A DNA stretch of 64,000 bases, taken from positions 31,789,563 to 31,853,562 of the forward strand of contig ML679962.1 in the NCBI GenBank assembly GCA_007922225.1, given 5' to 3'. This DNA comes from Emydura subglobosa. Taxonomy: Eukaryota > Chordata > Testudines > Chelidae. The translations under genes and the position numbers were made by a program. Within the stretch, counting starts at the first letter, position 1, and each line of letters opens with the position of its first letter. This document shows positions 22,236-34,469 of this stretch, in pieces. The notes beneath the pieces are model-generated. The model ran no database searches. It worked only from the letters and a program-made list of their open reading frames with translations, and was not told where the DNA came from.

Positions 22236-24022
22236 TTTTGGTTTGACCCAAAACTAATAATTCTTCCAACACTTTTGATTGCCAGCAAACCAAAAAATCT
22301 GTTATTTGCTCAACTGAAGGTAGGATCCTGCTCTGCACTTTTAGACCTTAGACTCTGTATGGATGTCAGATATAGCAGTATAAGTCCTGAAGGAGCCAAT
22401 GGGCATGGGAATGTAATGGAGCCAGAACTATGCAAAAATGATCTGTGCATCTGTAGATGCCTCGAAATCAAAATGATTTCCCAGTATATAGAATGACATC
22501 TGTCCCTTTGAAAGTCCATGATCCTACAAATTGTTTTTTGCGTGAAATTTTGGAAAACACAGTCTTCCAGAGTGTTTCATGAAAAACAAACAGTTGTCAT
22601 TTTTTAATAAACAGGTTTAATAATTGGTATTAAAACCCATAAAGCTGAAAATCTTTGAAGGGAACAAAGTTTCCGCAAACGATTGAATTTCCTTGAAAAC
22701 GCCATTTCTCACTGAAGGGTGCTGATGACATTTTTTCAACCAAAGGATGGCCCTCGCTTTTCTTTCACTTATACTATTCTAAATCTAGAGTAGTGCCACT
22801 TAAGGCAATGGAATTTAAACTGGTGTAAAACTGGAGTAAGAGGAGGGAGAACCACAGTCGTTGTACTGAGATCAACAGCCCTGCGTAACTTTGCTCCTCT
22901 TGCATATTTTGTTCCCCACATCAGGGGATTTAGTAATCCAATGGCATTACTAACTGAACAAAAAAGAAATTGTATTCCTTTTTGCTTTGTCACATAAGTG
23001 TTGTTTTACTGATAGCTTATTTATTGTTGTTTCATGTTGTGGATGAATATATACAATTTTCAATATGAAACGGTAATAATTGCATTCATTACTTATATTT
23101 GTGGAGCGGAAAATATCAATCTATACCAAGAATAGTTCTTAAATAAATATTTATATTAATAATTAATTACTCAGCGGGAGCTAATTGCCTATCAGAGTGG
23201 AATGCAGCATGAGATACTGCTTTGAGCATAATGGATGGCGGGGTGCTCCCATAAACACACGCTGAAATTATATGCACTGGCTAATGAAAAACATGTATCA
23301 TAAAAAGAACAGTGTGGTAGAACTTTCAGAAAGCTACTTCAAAATATGATGATTATGACTTAAAGCTGTGAAGGACAGAACTTCATAGTTAAAGATGAAG
23401 GGTCAGCTCCTCAAATTCAGTTGTGCTATTCCAATTTACAGCAGTTGAGTGGCTATTCTGATTCATTCCAGCAGAAGATTTGGTCCTGAAATTTGAAGTA
23501 CCTATTGTAGCCACAATACAGTTCATTCAAGCTGCATCTGTGCTACCGTAGCAGTTAAACATAATGGGCCAAGTCCTCAGTTGGTATAATTACTGCAGCA
23601 TCATTGCTTTCAGTGCAGCTACACTGATATACTGACATCTGGTGTGCTGTGCTTTACAAAGGAAAATGAGTCTAACTAATGTCTAATGATTTCTGTTTTC
23701 TGCTAATGTTATTTATTTTCTCTTATCCTCTGCCCCCTCCCACCCCATCTGACTGTTTTGTTCACTTGTTGTATCCAGTCTGAAATCTAAACTGATGGTC
23801 CTTTTCTCTAGGGACTGTCTTTTGTTATTTGTCCATAGTATGCCCAGCCTCTATGACTGGATTTCCTAGGTGTTGTCATAATCCAAATAAATAGTAATTT
23901 GGTTTGCTTTGATTTGTTGTTGGCATAAAACTTTCATAACACCCAGGTGAAAAGATGAAATTTTCTTGTTAGACAAGGATGATGAATGATGCTTAGTGGA
24001 GATAAAAGTACCCAAACTCTGT
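22236..24022. other. Mostly unassigned, small repeat remnants
   Basis: 22525-22745 carries GAAATTTTGGAAAACAC and GTTTCATGAAAAAC words like the AGAGCTGGTC-type elements. 22790-22830 (CCACTTAAGGCAATGGAATTTAAACTGG) and 23565-23640 (GGGCCAAGTCCTCAGTTGGTATAA) look like palindromic-repeat remnants. The block 23130-23300, with TAATTAATTACTCAGCGG and GGAATGCAGCATGAGATACTGC, is free of recognisable repeats and has homeodomain-type TAATTA cores. Confidence 0.4.
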
Positions 24023-24096
24023 AGGGTGAAATCCTGGCCTCATTAATGTCAGTGGCAAAACTCCCATTGAATTAGGTGGGATTAGGGTTTCACCCT
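24023..24096. repeat. GGGTGAAATCC palindrome, copy 2
   Basis: AGGGTGAAATCCTGGCC at the left pairs with GGATTAGGGTTTCACCCT at the right; the middle has GTCAGTGGCAAAACTCCCATTGA. It is 74 bp and homologous over its whole length to 14905-14977. A short non-autonomous palindromic element. Confidence 0.8.
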
Positions 24097-24654
24097 ACTT
24101 GTTTACCCTGGCCCATGACACAGTTTTAACATGTCAGAATGTTATCTTATGCGGCTTAGTGTTGTACTATGCAGTTGAAGACCTCTCTTTTTTCATTTTT
24201 TTCTCTGAAGGAGCAAATATGTGGTTACCCAGGTCTTCGTATTGTAATCAGGGCTCAAATGAGTCATGCAATACTTAGAAAAATGTCAATGTTTTCTCTT
24301 TCTCCCTCAACTTAAACTATGAAAGGTTAAGAAATATGTTTCCATGAAAGTGCTATTAGATACTAAAAATATTAAATTCAAGATATCCACTGGGAGAAAC
24401 ATTATCTGAATGATAGGCCATCTCAAAATTAGTTTTTTATTTCTTAGATCCAAATGTTTAAAACCTGGTACATTCTACATCCTTGTTGTGATATTTGTTT
24501 TCCTGAAACTAGACCAAAACATTAACCATCATTAAGGGCTAACAATTTGACCAAATTTTGCATTAGGAGTGACTTTTTTTTTTTTATTTTAAACTTGATA
24601 AAGTTTGGAGCCCAAATGAACCGAACCAAGATTGCAAGTGTGCTAGCTGCATTC
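24097..24654. other. Unassigned sequence
   Basis: AT-rich; T-run near 24575. Nothing recognised. Confidence 0.35.
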
Positions 24655-24854
24655 AAAAGTTACAAGGGATATCAATCCTTATGCTTCAGGGCATGAAATG
24701 ATTGCTGGCCAGGATCAGAAAGCTATTCCCCCCGACACAATATTGTACAATTGGCTTGATAAACTATTCCCACATCATCATCTGTAGACCATTGCCAGAG
24801 GCAGGCTATTGGTCTTGATGGACCAATTTCCTGTTGGACAGTTCCTGTGCTCCT
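24655..24854 (+). mobile_element. CR1 3' UTR, plus strand
   Basis: CAAAAGTTACAAGGGATATCAATCCTTATGCTTCAGGGCATGAA, GCCAGGATCAGAAAGCTATTCC, GACCATTGCCAGAGGCAGGCTATTGG, and TTGATGGACCAATTTCC occur in CR1 3' UTR order (compare 13545-13748). It ends near GTTCCTGTGCTCCT. 5'-truncated. Confidence 0.75.
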
Positions 24855-26077
24855 GAAGATTTAATTTCTCTACGAGATTATAAAAGTATTAAAACAGTTC
24901 CAGTTTAGAGGAGTCATCTGCATAAGCGCTGTGGCCTGAAGTTCTGGAAGGTATGAAGCTTTCTGCCCCCATCTGTTGGTAAAAAGGGGAAAACGGCCAT
25001 ACAGCTGTTCCATCTTCATAAGCTGTTTACCCAGAAGTTCCAGAAGGGAAGTACCTTTGCCCCATCTTTTAGTGACTAAAGACTGCTTCATTTGCATAGG
25101 TTTTCTATCGGAATTCTTCCAGTGACACTTTGGGAGTCACTATAATTGTACAAACTCAGAATTGGCTGGGTAGTGGAATTGAAATGAGAGAGGAAAGAAA
25201 GGAAAAGGGCCACTACTTTGAGGAAAGGTGTTCATCTCTGTTGGCACAGACTCTACTCTAGTGACCGAAGTGCTACTGATTCCCCTCCCTTCAGGATCCT
25301 TCACCACTGCGAGGACTCTTTGATGGGAGATGATGCAGAGGATAGTAGCAGAGCTGAATGAAACTCTGTGAGAGTCCTCGTACCCATCCGTTAAATAAAG
25401 CCGAGTGAGTTGTTGGAGTCTCAGAATTGGATCAGGCAGCACTTTCAAAGTACTAGAGATAGTTCTGCCCACATGCATCCCTAGGCTCTGGCGCTACGCT
25501 ACCCACTGACACCAAATTACAAGTGGAGCAGAGGGAAGTCACATGATAAAGAGACATTTGCCTGTTGGATATTAACTCTGTTGGATTAACAGACTACCCA
25601 AAGTTACCATGGGGGAGTGTTTGACTATCATTCATCAAGTTATGTTACTGATATTTGCTAAAGTTGATCCTTTCTCCTAATAAGTTTTTTGTTTGTTTGT
25701 TTGTTTCACACACACTCACTGCTTGTGGGTGGAAAAGTATTGTCTAATAAGTGAGTGCAGGGAAGATATTTGGTTGTTTCCAAAATTTCATGTGGAAACT
25801 TGAGCTGGAGGTGGTTAAGAACAGGTTCCTTTTAAAATTATTTGACCCCTCCCTTGTTGCTTCCAGTAACACATAGCAGAAGGGTTACATCTACATAGAT
25901 GCTGTAAACTTGAATAATTTTGTTAAAAAGGAGAATAATTTATAAAACATTTTTTTAAATCTTGTATATGCATGTAAATAAAGTCTCACTGTGTGTATGC
26001 ACATGCACTGTACAACATGGATATCCAATATCGAATTGTTCTAGATCAACGTTCATAAAGGCAGAGAATGATATTCA
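24855..26077. other. Unassigned sequence
   Basis: A 112-codon minus frame at 25140-25478 has no recognisable domain. A (TTTG)n run lies at 25688-25707. No gene is supported. Confidence 0.35.
25688..25707 (+). repeat. (TTTG)n microsatellite
   Basis: Four to five TTTG units (GTTTGTTTGTTTGTTT), followed by CACACACTCACT. Confidence 0.7.
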
Positions 26078-26215
26078 GGCCTGATTTCTCTACTGCCTTA
26101 CACATTATGTTGTCACTGACACCTGTGCGAAGTGAAGGTAAACTGAAACTATTGTGTATTCACTTTACACAGTGTTAATGCTGACTTAAATACAAAACAG
26201 TGAAGAATCAGTCCC
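26078..26215. repeat. Palindromic element
   Basis: GGCCTGATTTCTCTACTGCC at the left pairs with ACAGTGAAGAATCAGTCCC at the right, with inner arms TTACACATTATGTTGTCA and TTTACACAGTGTTAATG. It is an imperfect palindrome of about 138 bp. Confidence 0.6.
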
Positions 26216-27500
26216 AATTATGCACAAGTGGTTCTTCTCCTTGTTGTATTACCCGTTTACTTTAACGGAAGTTCTTTTCTGTGGGAAAGTGTCCTTGAGT
26301 CAAGATTGAGCATTTCAGATGGGGAAAATAACTTAAAACCTGCACTTCAGACACTTATTAAAAACAATTTTTTCAAGTTTGCATATGTGCCATTACATAT
26401 GCCACTGACATTTTATACTGTGGATTTTTTTCATACAATACTAAGCGCATTTTCCCCACTGTAACAGATGTCAGCGTGACAAATTGGCTTTTTTTAATTT
26501 TTGTTGCTATAGTTTCTCTCAGAATAAAGCATTTGTTCAGAAAGAATCAAACGTTTCTCATGGGAAATGTATTTCTGTGGGTGATATGGTGATGTTGCTC
26601 AAGACCACCAAAAAAAGGGAGAGTCCTTAAACTCTTGAATGATGTCCTTCTACTCTCGCTGCATCCAGCAACATGATGGGCCTGACCATTCCATCATGTA
26701 AGAAGAGGCTAATCAGCTCTCTCGCCCGGTAACCAGGTCACATTTAAACCAGACAGCGAGAAAATGCATGACAGCAGGCCACAACAACAAACTGCTGTGG
26801 GACCAGAACAACTGACGTGAGTGACAGACTGAGAACTCCTGCAACACTGCTCCCAGATGCTAGGAGATGCTCTGGACACAAGATACAATTACAGGTCTCT
26901 GGTGTACCTACCCTCCCCATTTTCTAGTGCTCTTCTGAGAGGAGTGTGGGAGGCAGTCACTAATCATGGGACTATTCTGAGAACCCCCCAGAAGAAAGGA
27001 AAGGAGTAGGATGGTTGTCTGCTCCGCTTCCCATGCACATCCACACAAGGGTCACTCAGCCTGGCCCTAGCGACGTGTCTTCCTGTATTTCAGTGCAGCG
27101 AAGGCAGGATGTGAGGGTACAACAACCATGCTCAGGGACGGGAACAGTAACCGTTGAATTGAAGCTATGTCAAAGGAACGATAAGCTCAAAATAGCGTGA
27201 TTGTTCCCTGTTAGAGAAATGCTACAGAACACACAGCTCTCTTGATCTTGTTCAGATCTGTTATGGGAAGTAAGGACTAGGATGACTGGCTATTTGGAAT
27301 GTCTTTGTGGTGGTTGTTATGTACAGATACCGACTCACCTTCTCTTTATGGCTAACCCTTTTTGTATAATGATTGTGTATGAAATCATATCCTCTGCACT
27401 CTCCCTGCCCCTTCAGGGATGATTCCTATTCCTCCCAACCCTGAATGGCACGTAAGGAAGAAACTCAGAGTGGGAGATGTCTTTCTTTTATCAAGTACTT
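26216..27500. other. Unassigned; GC-richer block 26590-27200
   Basis: A block of about 600 bp is richer in G+C than its neighbours (for example CTCTCGCCCGGTAACC at 26720, CCCTAGCGACGTGTC at 27065) and has no recognised repeat or frame above 61 codons. It could be an old LTR or DNA-transposon body. The 78-codon frame at 26228-26464 shows nothing. Confidence 0.35.
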
Positions 27501-27685
27501 AGGACTTGCCTACATTTAGGTTTTGCGTCAATGTAACGGACATGATTTTAAAATTGATTTCATTAAATTGGTACAAAAACAACGCGAACGTAAAAGCTTT
27601 GAACTATAATAAGTGCTCGTCTACCAATTTAACCAAATCAGTTACAAATTAACTAGTTACTGTGTAAAAACTGTGTAGACCAGCG
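27501..27685. mobile_element. MITE-like element (CTTGCCTACA type)
   Basis: GGACTTGCCTACATTTAGG at the left and CTGTGTAGACCAGC at the right form inverted ends (CTTGYCTACA class). The interior has ATTAAATTGGTACAAAAAC and TTTAACCAAATCAG, AT-rich. Length is about 185 bp. Confidence 0.55.
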
Positions 27686-27731
27686 TGTCGTTTTGTTTTA
27701 CTCATGGGTTTTCAGTCTACCAGAACATAAG

Positions 27732-27836
27732 AAGGCTTGTCTACATGGTCCACCACTTCGGGAGTGTGATTTCCAACCTGTTCTGCATTAATTGGTTTAT
27801 ATAGACGCTGCTGGTGCACAGTAGCGTGCTTTGACA
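27732..27836 (+). mobile_element. MITE-like element fragment (GGCTTGTCTACA)
   Basis: AAGGCTTGTCTACATGGTCC opens the element. The inner block GCATTAATTGGTTTATATAGACGCTGCTGG and GCACAGTAGCGTGCTTTG match turtle elements of the CTTGTCTACA class. The right terminal repeat is not found. Confidence 0.55.
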
Positions 27837-27927
27837 AAAGTAAATCCAGCAGTCAGTGTTGTCACCTGCAAGAGTCGGGGGTTCAATAGGTAATTTATGT
27901 CCTGTCATCATTGCTTTTGTCAGTACA

Positions 27928-28001
27928 AGACGTGATCCACAGCTCACTGAACTCAATGGGAAAGACACTCCTTGACTTCAATGGGCTTTTGAATCAGGCC
28001 T
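27928..28001. repeat. Short palindromic element
   Basis: GAACTCAATGGGAAAGACACTCC, TTGACTTCAATGGGCTTTTG and AATCAGGCC belong to the ATTGACTTCAATGGG group; the left end (GTGATCCACAGC) is degraded. Confidence 0.55.
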
Positions 28002-29269
28002 TAATGTCAGAGTGCTTCTGGTAATGTCATGCTTCTCCCACATGCTGTGTTAGGCCAATTATTTTGCACTGAAGATCTGAGTCATATTCCCAGTATTTGA
28101 ATGTTTCAAGTTCAAATGGGTTACAAGCTATTTACTCTATTCAGTACTGTTGGAGGTGCAACAGGTTAAAAGAACCAGACCATTGCCATACTATGCAGGC
28201 TTTATCCTTTTGACAAACACATTCCTAAAATACTTCCTCTGTAGCAAAAAATCAAGAAATATATGTAGATAGTATTTGAAATAATACCCTCTATTCTTCC
28301 TGCTGCACATTATCTAACTAGTCTGAGTTCCATGGTTCATCTGTGCATAATGATTTCACAACAGAATATCTGAGGAAACACTGATAAAATAGTTTCACTC
28401 TCACAAGATTGTTCCCTTTCATTCAGCCTTGTTTAATCTTGTGCAAAACTACATTTTCAGCTCCATGTTGACCTAATAAAGGCATGAGAGTAAACTTTAA
28501 ATTCTGCATAATAATGTCATAAGTTCTGACTGAAATTTCTCTCTCTATTCTTTATTGGCGTGATGGGTTCTGTGCACTGACCTTTTGACTGGCTCTGTCT
28601 GACAAAGGATCCAGAAATTAACTGAAATCACCTTTTAGGACAACCCTGCAAGCTCTGGTTCCCATTGCAAAGGAAAGTTTGCAGAATCATGCCCTTAATC
28701 TCCCCTTTGCTCTGTATTTTCTGACAAGTGTCTGGAAAAGATCTGCATCATCTCCTGACAAATCACATTTCTGCAATAATGTGCATTGGTCTTAACTGCA
28801 ATATGATCAGTCTTCTATCATTGTCTGCCTCAGATAACAGTATTTTTATTGTAATCAAAAGGAATAGGAATATAATAGCCTGCCTTGATTTTTATGAGGA
28901 AGCATGAATAATAACCATTCCCTCCTCATACTAAAAAAAGAAAAGAAACAAAAATCTTTTTTGGGGGAAAACAACGTGAGACTATGGACAGACTGAGCAG
29001 TAGGTCTCTGAACAATAAATAAGAATCCTACGTAGATGTGGCTCGTGATGTAAAGGTACAAGATGAATTATTAAAAAGACCCCTAATTTCCAGTGGCCTG
29101 ATGAGTTGATTGTCACATTGTCAAAATAGGCATTGTTTTTCAGATGCAGGACTCCTCCTAAAGTCAGTGAGATCCAAACAGCTAAAACACAAGAGATTTG
29201 TTAAGAACGTACCCCACTGTGTCTCACATTGAGATGAAAATAAGACTTCTGGGACGTGATTTGCCATCC
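28002..29269. other. Unassigned sequence
   Basis: AT-rich; no gene and no clear repeat. Confidence 0.35.
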
Positions 29270-29480
29270 CTGCAGTTATTGCTGTGCAAAGGAACAATCA
29301 GTATTATAGGGGCTTTAGCTTTATTACTGGCAAGTTCTTGTGTGTTGCTGCCAGAAACATCGCTGATCATGTTACCCCATCTTCAAATCCTGCGACTGCC
29401 CACCCATTGTACTATGTGTCCAATTCAAATTCCTTTAATTTCAGAGCCCTACTTTATTCAGCCCCTAACTCATCCCTCTA
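29270..29480 (+). mobile_element. L2-like LINE RT C-terminal fragment
   Basis: Translation gives RNIADHVTP and, after frameshifts, IQFKFL, LIS and RALLYSAP. This fits the conserved C-terminal string of L2-type and related LINE proteins (HITPVL.SLHWLPV..RI.FKILL.TFKAL...AP). Nucleotides CCAATTCAAATTCCTTTAAT carry the FK-hydrophobic part. The 113-codon frame at 29198-29539 overlaps it in part and is not a gene. The copy is dead; assignment to L2 rather than another CR1-superfamily clade is tentative. Confidence 0.5.
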
Positions 29481-29484
29481 ACCT

Positions 29485-29533
29485 TGAGCCAGATCCTCAG
29501 CTGGTGAACATTGTTATAGCTATACTGGAGTCA
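29485..29533 (+). repeat. Palindromic-repeat remnant
   Basis: GAGCCAGATCCTCAGCTGGTG followed by ATAGCTATACTGGAGTC is one arm and centre of the widespread GGGCCAGATCCTCAGCTGG palindromic repeat. The second arm is missing. Confidence 0.6.
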
Positions 29534-32487
29534 AAATAATATAAGATGAAATCTTTTGTGAGAACCACAAAGCTGGCTCACTAATTATATTCAGAAAACA
29601 TACTTCATAATGATAAAGGCCGGCTTCCCCGTTCTCTTGTTTGATACATGTGGATGAGAATTTTCATGAGGGACCATTCTAATAAATGATTTGACATTTA
29701 TTAACCACTCATCCGTCTAACTTTTCACTTTCATTTATAACACAAAATATTGACTGAATCTATGCAACTGTTGATGGAATTGATGTAAATGAGAAAAATA
29801 GTATATATTGGAGTGGTGTGGCTGAAATGGCACTGGGAAATCAATCGACTGTGAAGTTAGGACTAAGTGTAAAAAGAGAGGAAAAAGAGAAAATGGCTGG
29901 TTGAAAGTATCTAGATATGCAGTCTATTATTGAAATGTCAGGGCGCAATAATAAACTGTGAAAATGACCAGAGTTATGGAGGGGTGAGGAATCTCTTGGG
30001 TTATCTCTACACCATCCATAAAATCCCTGTGTACCATTGTTGAGAATGAAAGATGTTCAAACCCAGGAACTCCTTCATAGGAATTTCAGTTAGTACTATT
30101 TTTGTGACTATGCATCTAATTTTGCACTCCTTTCTCCAACAAAATTCCCATTGGCATGAATCTCATTGAACTATGCTTGTAAATACAAGGAATACAATAT
30201 ACTGGTTGACTATCATTCTTGAAGGCAAGATTTTGATGTGGAAGAAGACAGTACTGCAATTCTAATTCCCTCTTTACTTCTGCACTTATACCAGTAATAA
30301 GGAGCAAAAGAAGTCATGTAAGCTGAATCCACAGAATACATAGAATGGGTCTGTGCCTACATGTTCTACAGTACTATAGAATCTGAACTTTCTGTTAAAT
30401 TAAAACAAGACTCAAAACCCAACATTTCTGTAGCTCCTCTGGTTGTCAATCTAACATTCAACTATATTTTGATATCCTATTGATGATACATTCTAATAGA
30501 CTAAAATTATATAGAAGTGTCAGTTCCCCTTGTTCTTTTACTGGAATGTTAATTGTGAAGCTTAATGATTAAAAGCTCAAACTGAAATGTAATTGTGAAG
30601 AATTCTGACAACTCAATTGCTGCTGAAGAAATGTACCAGACATATCCAGAAAATGAGTTTGTCTGGTGCAGCTTGGAAATACCGAATGTCTTGACATTCT
30701 ATTCATTTGGACAGAAATTCTATAAGAACCTACTTCTGCTATATTCTGGTAGCAACAAAAGGGGTGTTAAGAAACCGAACCTGCTGAATTACTTGACTTC
30801 AGTTTAGAGATTGCATCAAATGGTGCATCTGTGAAGCATACCAAAAATAACCCAGAAAAGATGACAAATTGGCACAAGCTCCATGGATTTGAATGAGAAA
30901 AGGATATCTTTCAAGTCAGTTTTAACTCATTTATCAGCATTCAGGTCCTAATCTAACTTCCATGGAAATCAATGGAAAGAGTACTATGGTGTTGACTTCA
31001 GTTGCAGTTGGATGGATAGTTCTAGTGAGTATGTTACTTAAAACTGTAAAAGATAATGGTGTGTAGACTTGCTAAACTACAGAAGTGACAGTTTTTTCTT
31101 CCTTCAGAAGTCATATCTTTATACAAGTGCCACTCTTTAGTGGGGGGGACCCCCAAAACTCAAAAGAATTAACAGAAGATTGCCTTTACTTTTAAGACCG
31201 TTTATTCACTTCATAAACATCCTTTTCTACCAGCCGATAGCAATTGCTTAAGGAAATTAAAAATCATCATCCTATTAGATGTTACAGGAACCCCAGACCA
31301 TAAGATTTCTATCATCCAAACTAATAACTTGATTTTGTGGCTTCACAAACGAAGAATATTTTGGAATACTTGGAATACTTGATTAATTTAGACCTTTTTG
31401 CCAAAGATACTATAATCTCGACCTGACATTTAATTAGGGCTCTATACTCTGCTAGTCACCATTCAGTCCAAACATTTAAAGACATTTTGAGGACTAAAAG
31501 CTAGTTTATGGCATCATACGCTTACATGCAGAATAGCTGATTTCTTTCACTCTCACTCTTTAAATAACTCTGTATTTCGGTTCAATTAATTAATATGAAA
31601 TTTATTTTAGAAAAAAATTGTTGCTACACATCTTAAACTGTCAATCCAAAGCACAGGAGGATGGCATGTGGAGGCTTGTAAATGTGTGGCTAGCCACATC
31701 GTATAGCCCAATCTTATGAATAGCCAATTGTAAGTAATCCAAATTTCAAAGGACAGACTGGCCTGAGGAGGTGTGTACAAGTGATTAGAATTTCAAAGAG
31801 CTCAGAATAAACACCAGCTCTTTGATGGGATAATTTATGCATGAAATGGCAGGAAGAACTGTCTGAGTTGTTCTTGGAAAGTTCACACAGAGCAGCATTA
31901 AGTTAAACATTTAAAAGCAAACTTTGGCAAATGATATCTGGTAATATGAATTCTGTGTGAGGCCTTTAGCAAATTCAGACACTGACCCAGGGTACATCAT
32001 GATAAATTTTACTTTAGGCTATTCAGACTTTGTGGGTAGAGTGATAAGGAGAGGGCAAACCATACAAAAATAGGAGTTATAGATCTTAGAAGATGTAATT
32101 TTAAGTGTGGTTGTTGCCATTTTTGACCAAATCAAAACGTACTAAATTTTAAAATGTAAACTATATTAAAAACTTAAATGGACTGGAGAGTTGGGGTGGT
32201 GGTAGAGAGAGGGGAAGAACCACCATAGCTATTCACTTTTTGAATATCTCCTGATTCAGTCACTTTCTGCTTTGAGGCAAAGGCTACCCATTAATTTCTG
32301 ATCTGATGATGTATGAAATAGCACACACTGGAGACACGTGACAGGCCAAGTCCCAATTTCCATCTTTCTGTCTAGTCCCATCTATTTTATCCAGTGTGTA
32401 AACGTTTATAAGGCCCTTCTCACCTTGGAGCCTCAGAAGTGAGACTTTGTCAGGTACATTTCAAATAATTGAAAAGCAAATGCTTCC
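29534..32487. other. Mostly unassigned sequence
   Basis: AT-rich with no gene. A remnant of a palindromic element with TCCATGGAAATCAATGG and TTGACTTCAGTTG lies at 30945-31018. A GGGGGGGACCCCC run is at 31142-31155. The frame at 30595-30807 (70 codons) shows no domain. Confidence 0.35.
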
Positions 32488-32625
32488 TAGAGCTGGTTGT
32501 AAAACTTTCTCCATCCTGAAAAAATTGAGAGAGCAAAAAATGTTCCCGTCCCAAATCACGACTTAGTCGAAGTCTCACATTTTTCCTGAAACAAAAATCC
32601 AAAAACATTATTTTGTTTTGTCTGG
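32488..32625 (+). mobile_element. AGAGCTGGTC-type element, start fragment
   Basis: Opens with TAGAGCTGGTTGTAAAACTTTC and continues with alternating AAAAATTG, CATTTTTCC and GAAACAAAAATCC words, as in the copy at 48958. Truncated at about 32625. Confidence 0.55.
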
Positions 32626-33087
32626 ATCATTCGAGTATACACCAATCCATGCCCTCCTGCATAGGTTCCTATGTAACTGCCATTCCAGCTTCTAAGTTTC
32701 TCCTCTATGGAGGTTTAAGCCTTCTGTGAACTCGTACTCTTGCCCTGGTTAATTCTTCATGGCTTCTTCACGCTGACCTGTGCAGAAATAAGATAGAAAT
32801 CGATCTAGCAGCCTGTAGGACCTACCCAATGTATAGCCCTACTTCACAATGTAAGTGGTGTGAAAGGCCTTGGTCAGACTAATGCAACCTCATCAGCTTT
32901 CATCCCATTTTTTGTCAGCTTGTGGAGTACATTGCACAGGCAGGCAATAGTCGTGCTGAACTCAAGACAGGGATGGATAATTTTGTGAACAGTGATGATG
33001 GTTTTGCAAGTTGCCATGCTTCAAGTCTTAAGATCACCTCTTCCGTCTCTTCTCCCCATTCTTCATACACATTCTTAAAAACCATAG
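32626..33087. other. Unassigned sequence
   Basis: A 78-codon plus frame at 32922-33158 runs into the next palindrome and is incidental. Nothing else is recognised. Confidence 0.35.
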
Positions 33088-33157
33088 AGCTTGATTCTGC
33101 ACCTGTTGAGCCTATGACAAAACTCCCACTGACATCAGTGATGCAGGATCAGGCCTA
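33088..33157. repeat. Short palindromic element
   Basis: GAGCTTGATTCTGCACCTG at the left pairs with GATGCAGGATCAGGCC at the right; the middle is AAAACTCCCACTGACATCAGTG. It is 70 bp. Confidence 0.7.
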
Positions 33158-34469
33158 AGTGCATTGAAAGAGGTTTCCACATTGCCAAAGTCAGCCTACT
33201 GGCCTTGTTGAATTAATGGTTTGATCCAACATCTAGTCTTTTCCCATACGATGCCTTTAGGTGGCCACCAGGAAACTCAGGCTGAAAAAGGTTCACTTTC
33301 ACCAGAACACATAGAAGTAAAATTTAAATACTAAATAGAGGATGATATTCATTTAAATATTGAGCAACTTCTGTACAAGAAATCCATCAAGCACAGCAAA
33401 AATGTGTTAACCAATGATTAAAGTACAATAGATTCAACGACGTAAAACATCTTTGGAAGAACTATATTACCATATCAAAAAGACACCTTTGCTCCTGTTG
33501 TTAGGTGCTACAAGTGGTGATGAAAGCATTACATTTACGTAACTAGTAACCCTCTAAGCAATTTAATATCAGTGCAGTGGAAATACTCTTCTGTGTGAGA
33601 ATAAGCATTTATACTCCCAGGATCTGATTCAATCATACCTGTAGAAAAAGCTTCTGAAAATGTGTGTCTAGAATGAAATTAATCCCTTTGTGAATTCAAC
33701 CCTTTGGAATGTATCCTGAGTTTAGTCCTTTATGCCTGAGAAGCCCTTTCAAGTAGCAGGAGCATTGTAGGTGTCCTTGGGAGTGGAACAACTGGATCCT
33801 CATTTGAATTTGTTGACTGGGATCACCTGCACATTGGCAGCTGCTACCATTCCCAATACCTGTCATGTATTTGGCTACATTCCTCCCTGACCTAAATTTG
33901 GAGCTTGGTGTGTACAGTGTGTGTGAATTTCACCATTAGACAACGTGACACCAAATTAAAATATATGTTCATTGCAAAACCAAAACCAAATTCCATTTAG
34001 CCAGTGTTCAGTTTGCACAGTTAAACGTGCTTCAATTCAGGAAATGCAAGAAACGAAGATTCCCAGAGCAAAGTTAACGCAGCTGCTGTGCACATCTTGT
34101 TTGTTTTAGAACATAGCATAACATTAGACGGCAGCTTTAATCAGGGGAAAAAAGGAACGCTAAAACATCTTACCTCAAAGCTGCTGAAGAGTTGTTTAGC
34201 CATGGTAACAAAGAGACTGAAATCTTTATTGTGATGCATTGGCTTTCCTACAGGTATTATAGTAAGGCAAATTCCCCTAGAAAGGGAAAGATTTTGCTAT
34301 TGGTAGATTGGCAAATTCTATCAGCCTTTGTCATAATACAAGCAAATGGAGATCTTGAATGAAAAATTACCAAACTAGTTAAGGAAATGCCTTTTTGTAC
34401 AACATACAAGTAGCCCGTGAAACTCGTTGGTACAGGATATCATTGGAGTTAAGCATTTAGCAGGATGTA
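33158..34469. other. Unassigned sequence
   Basis: AT-rich, no gene recognised. GATCCAACATCTAGTC at 33222 could be a scrap of CR1 3' sequence but is too short to call. Confidence 0.35.

Noticed and set aside
22164..22496. 110-codon plus-strand frame
   Set aside because: Starts within the SINE-type repeat; composition gives no sign of coding.
29198..29539. 113-codon plus-strand frame
   Set aside because: It overlaps the L2-like remnant out of its frame and a palindromic repeat; not a gene.
33158..33250. Possible CR1 3' UTR scrap (GATCCAACATCTAGTC)
   Set aside because: Only one short block matches; the neighbouring CR1 blocks are absent.
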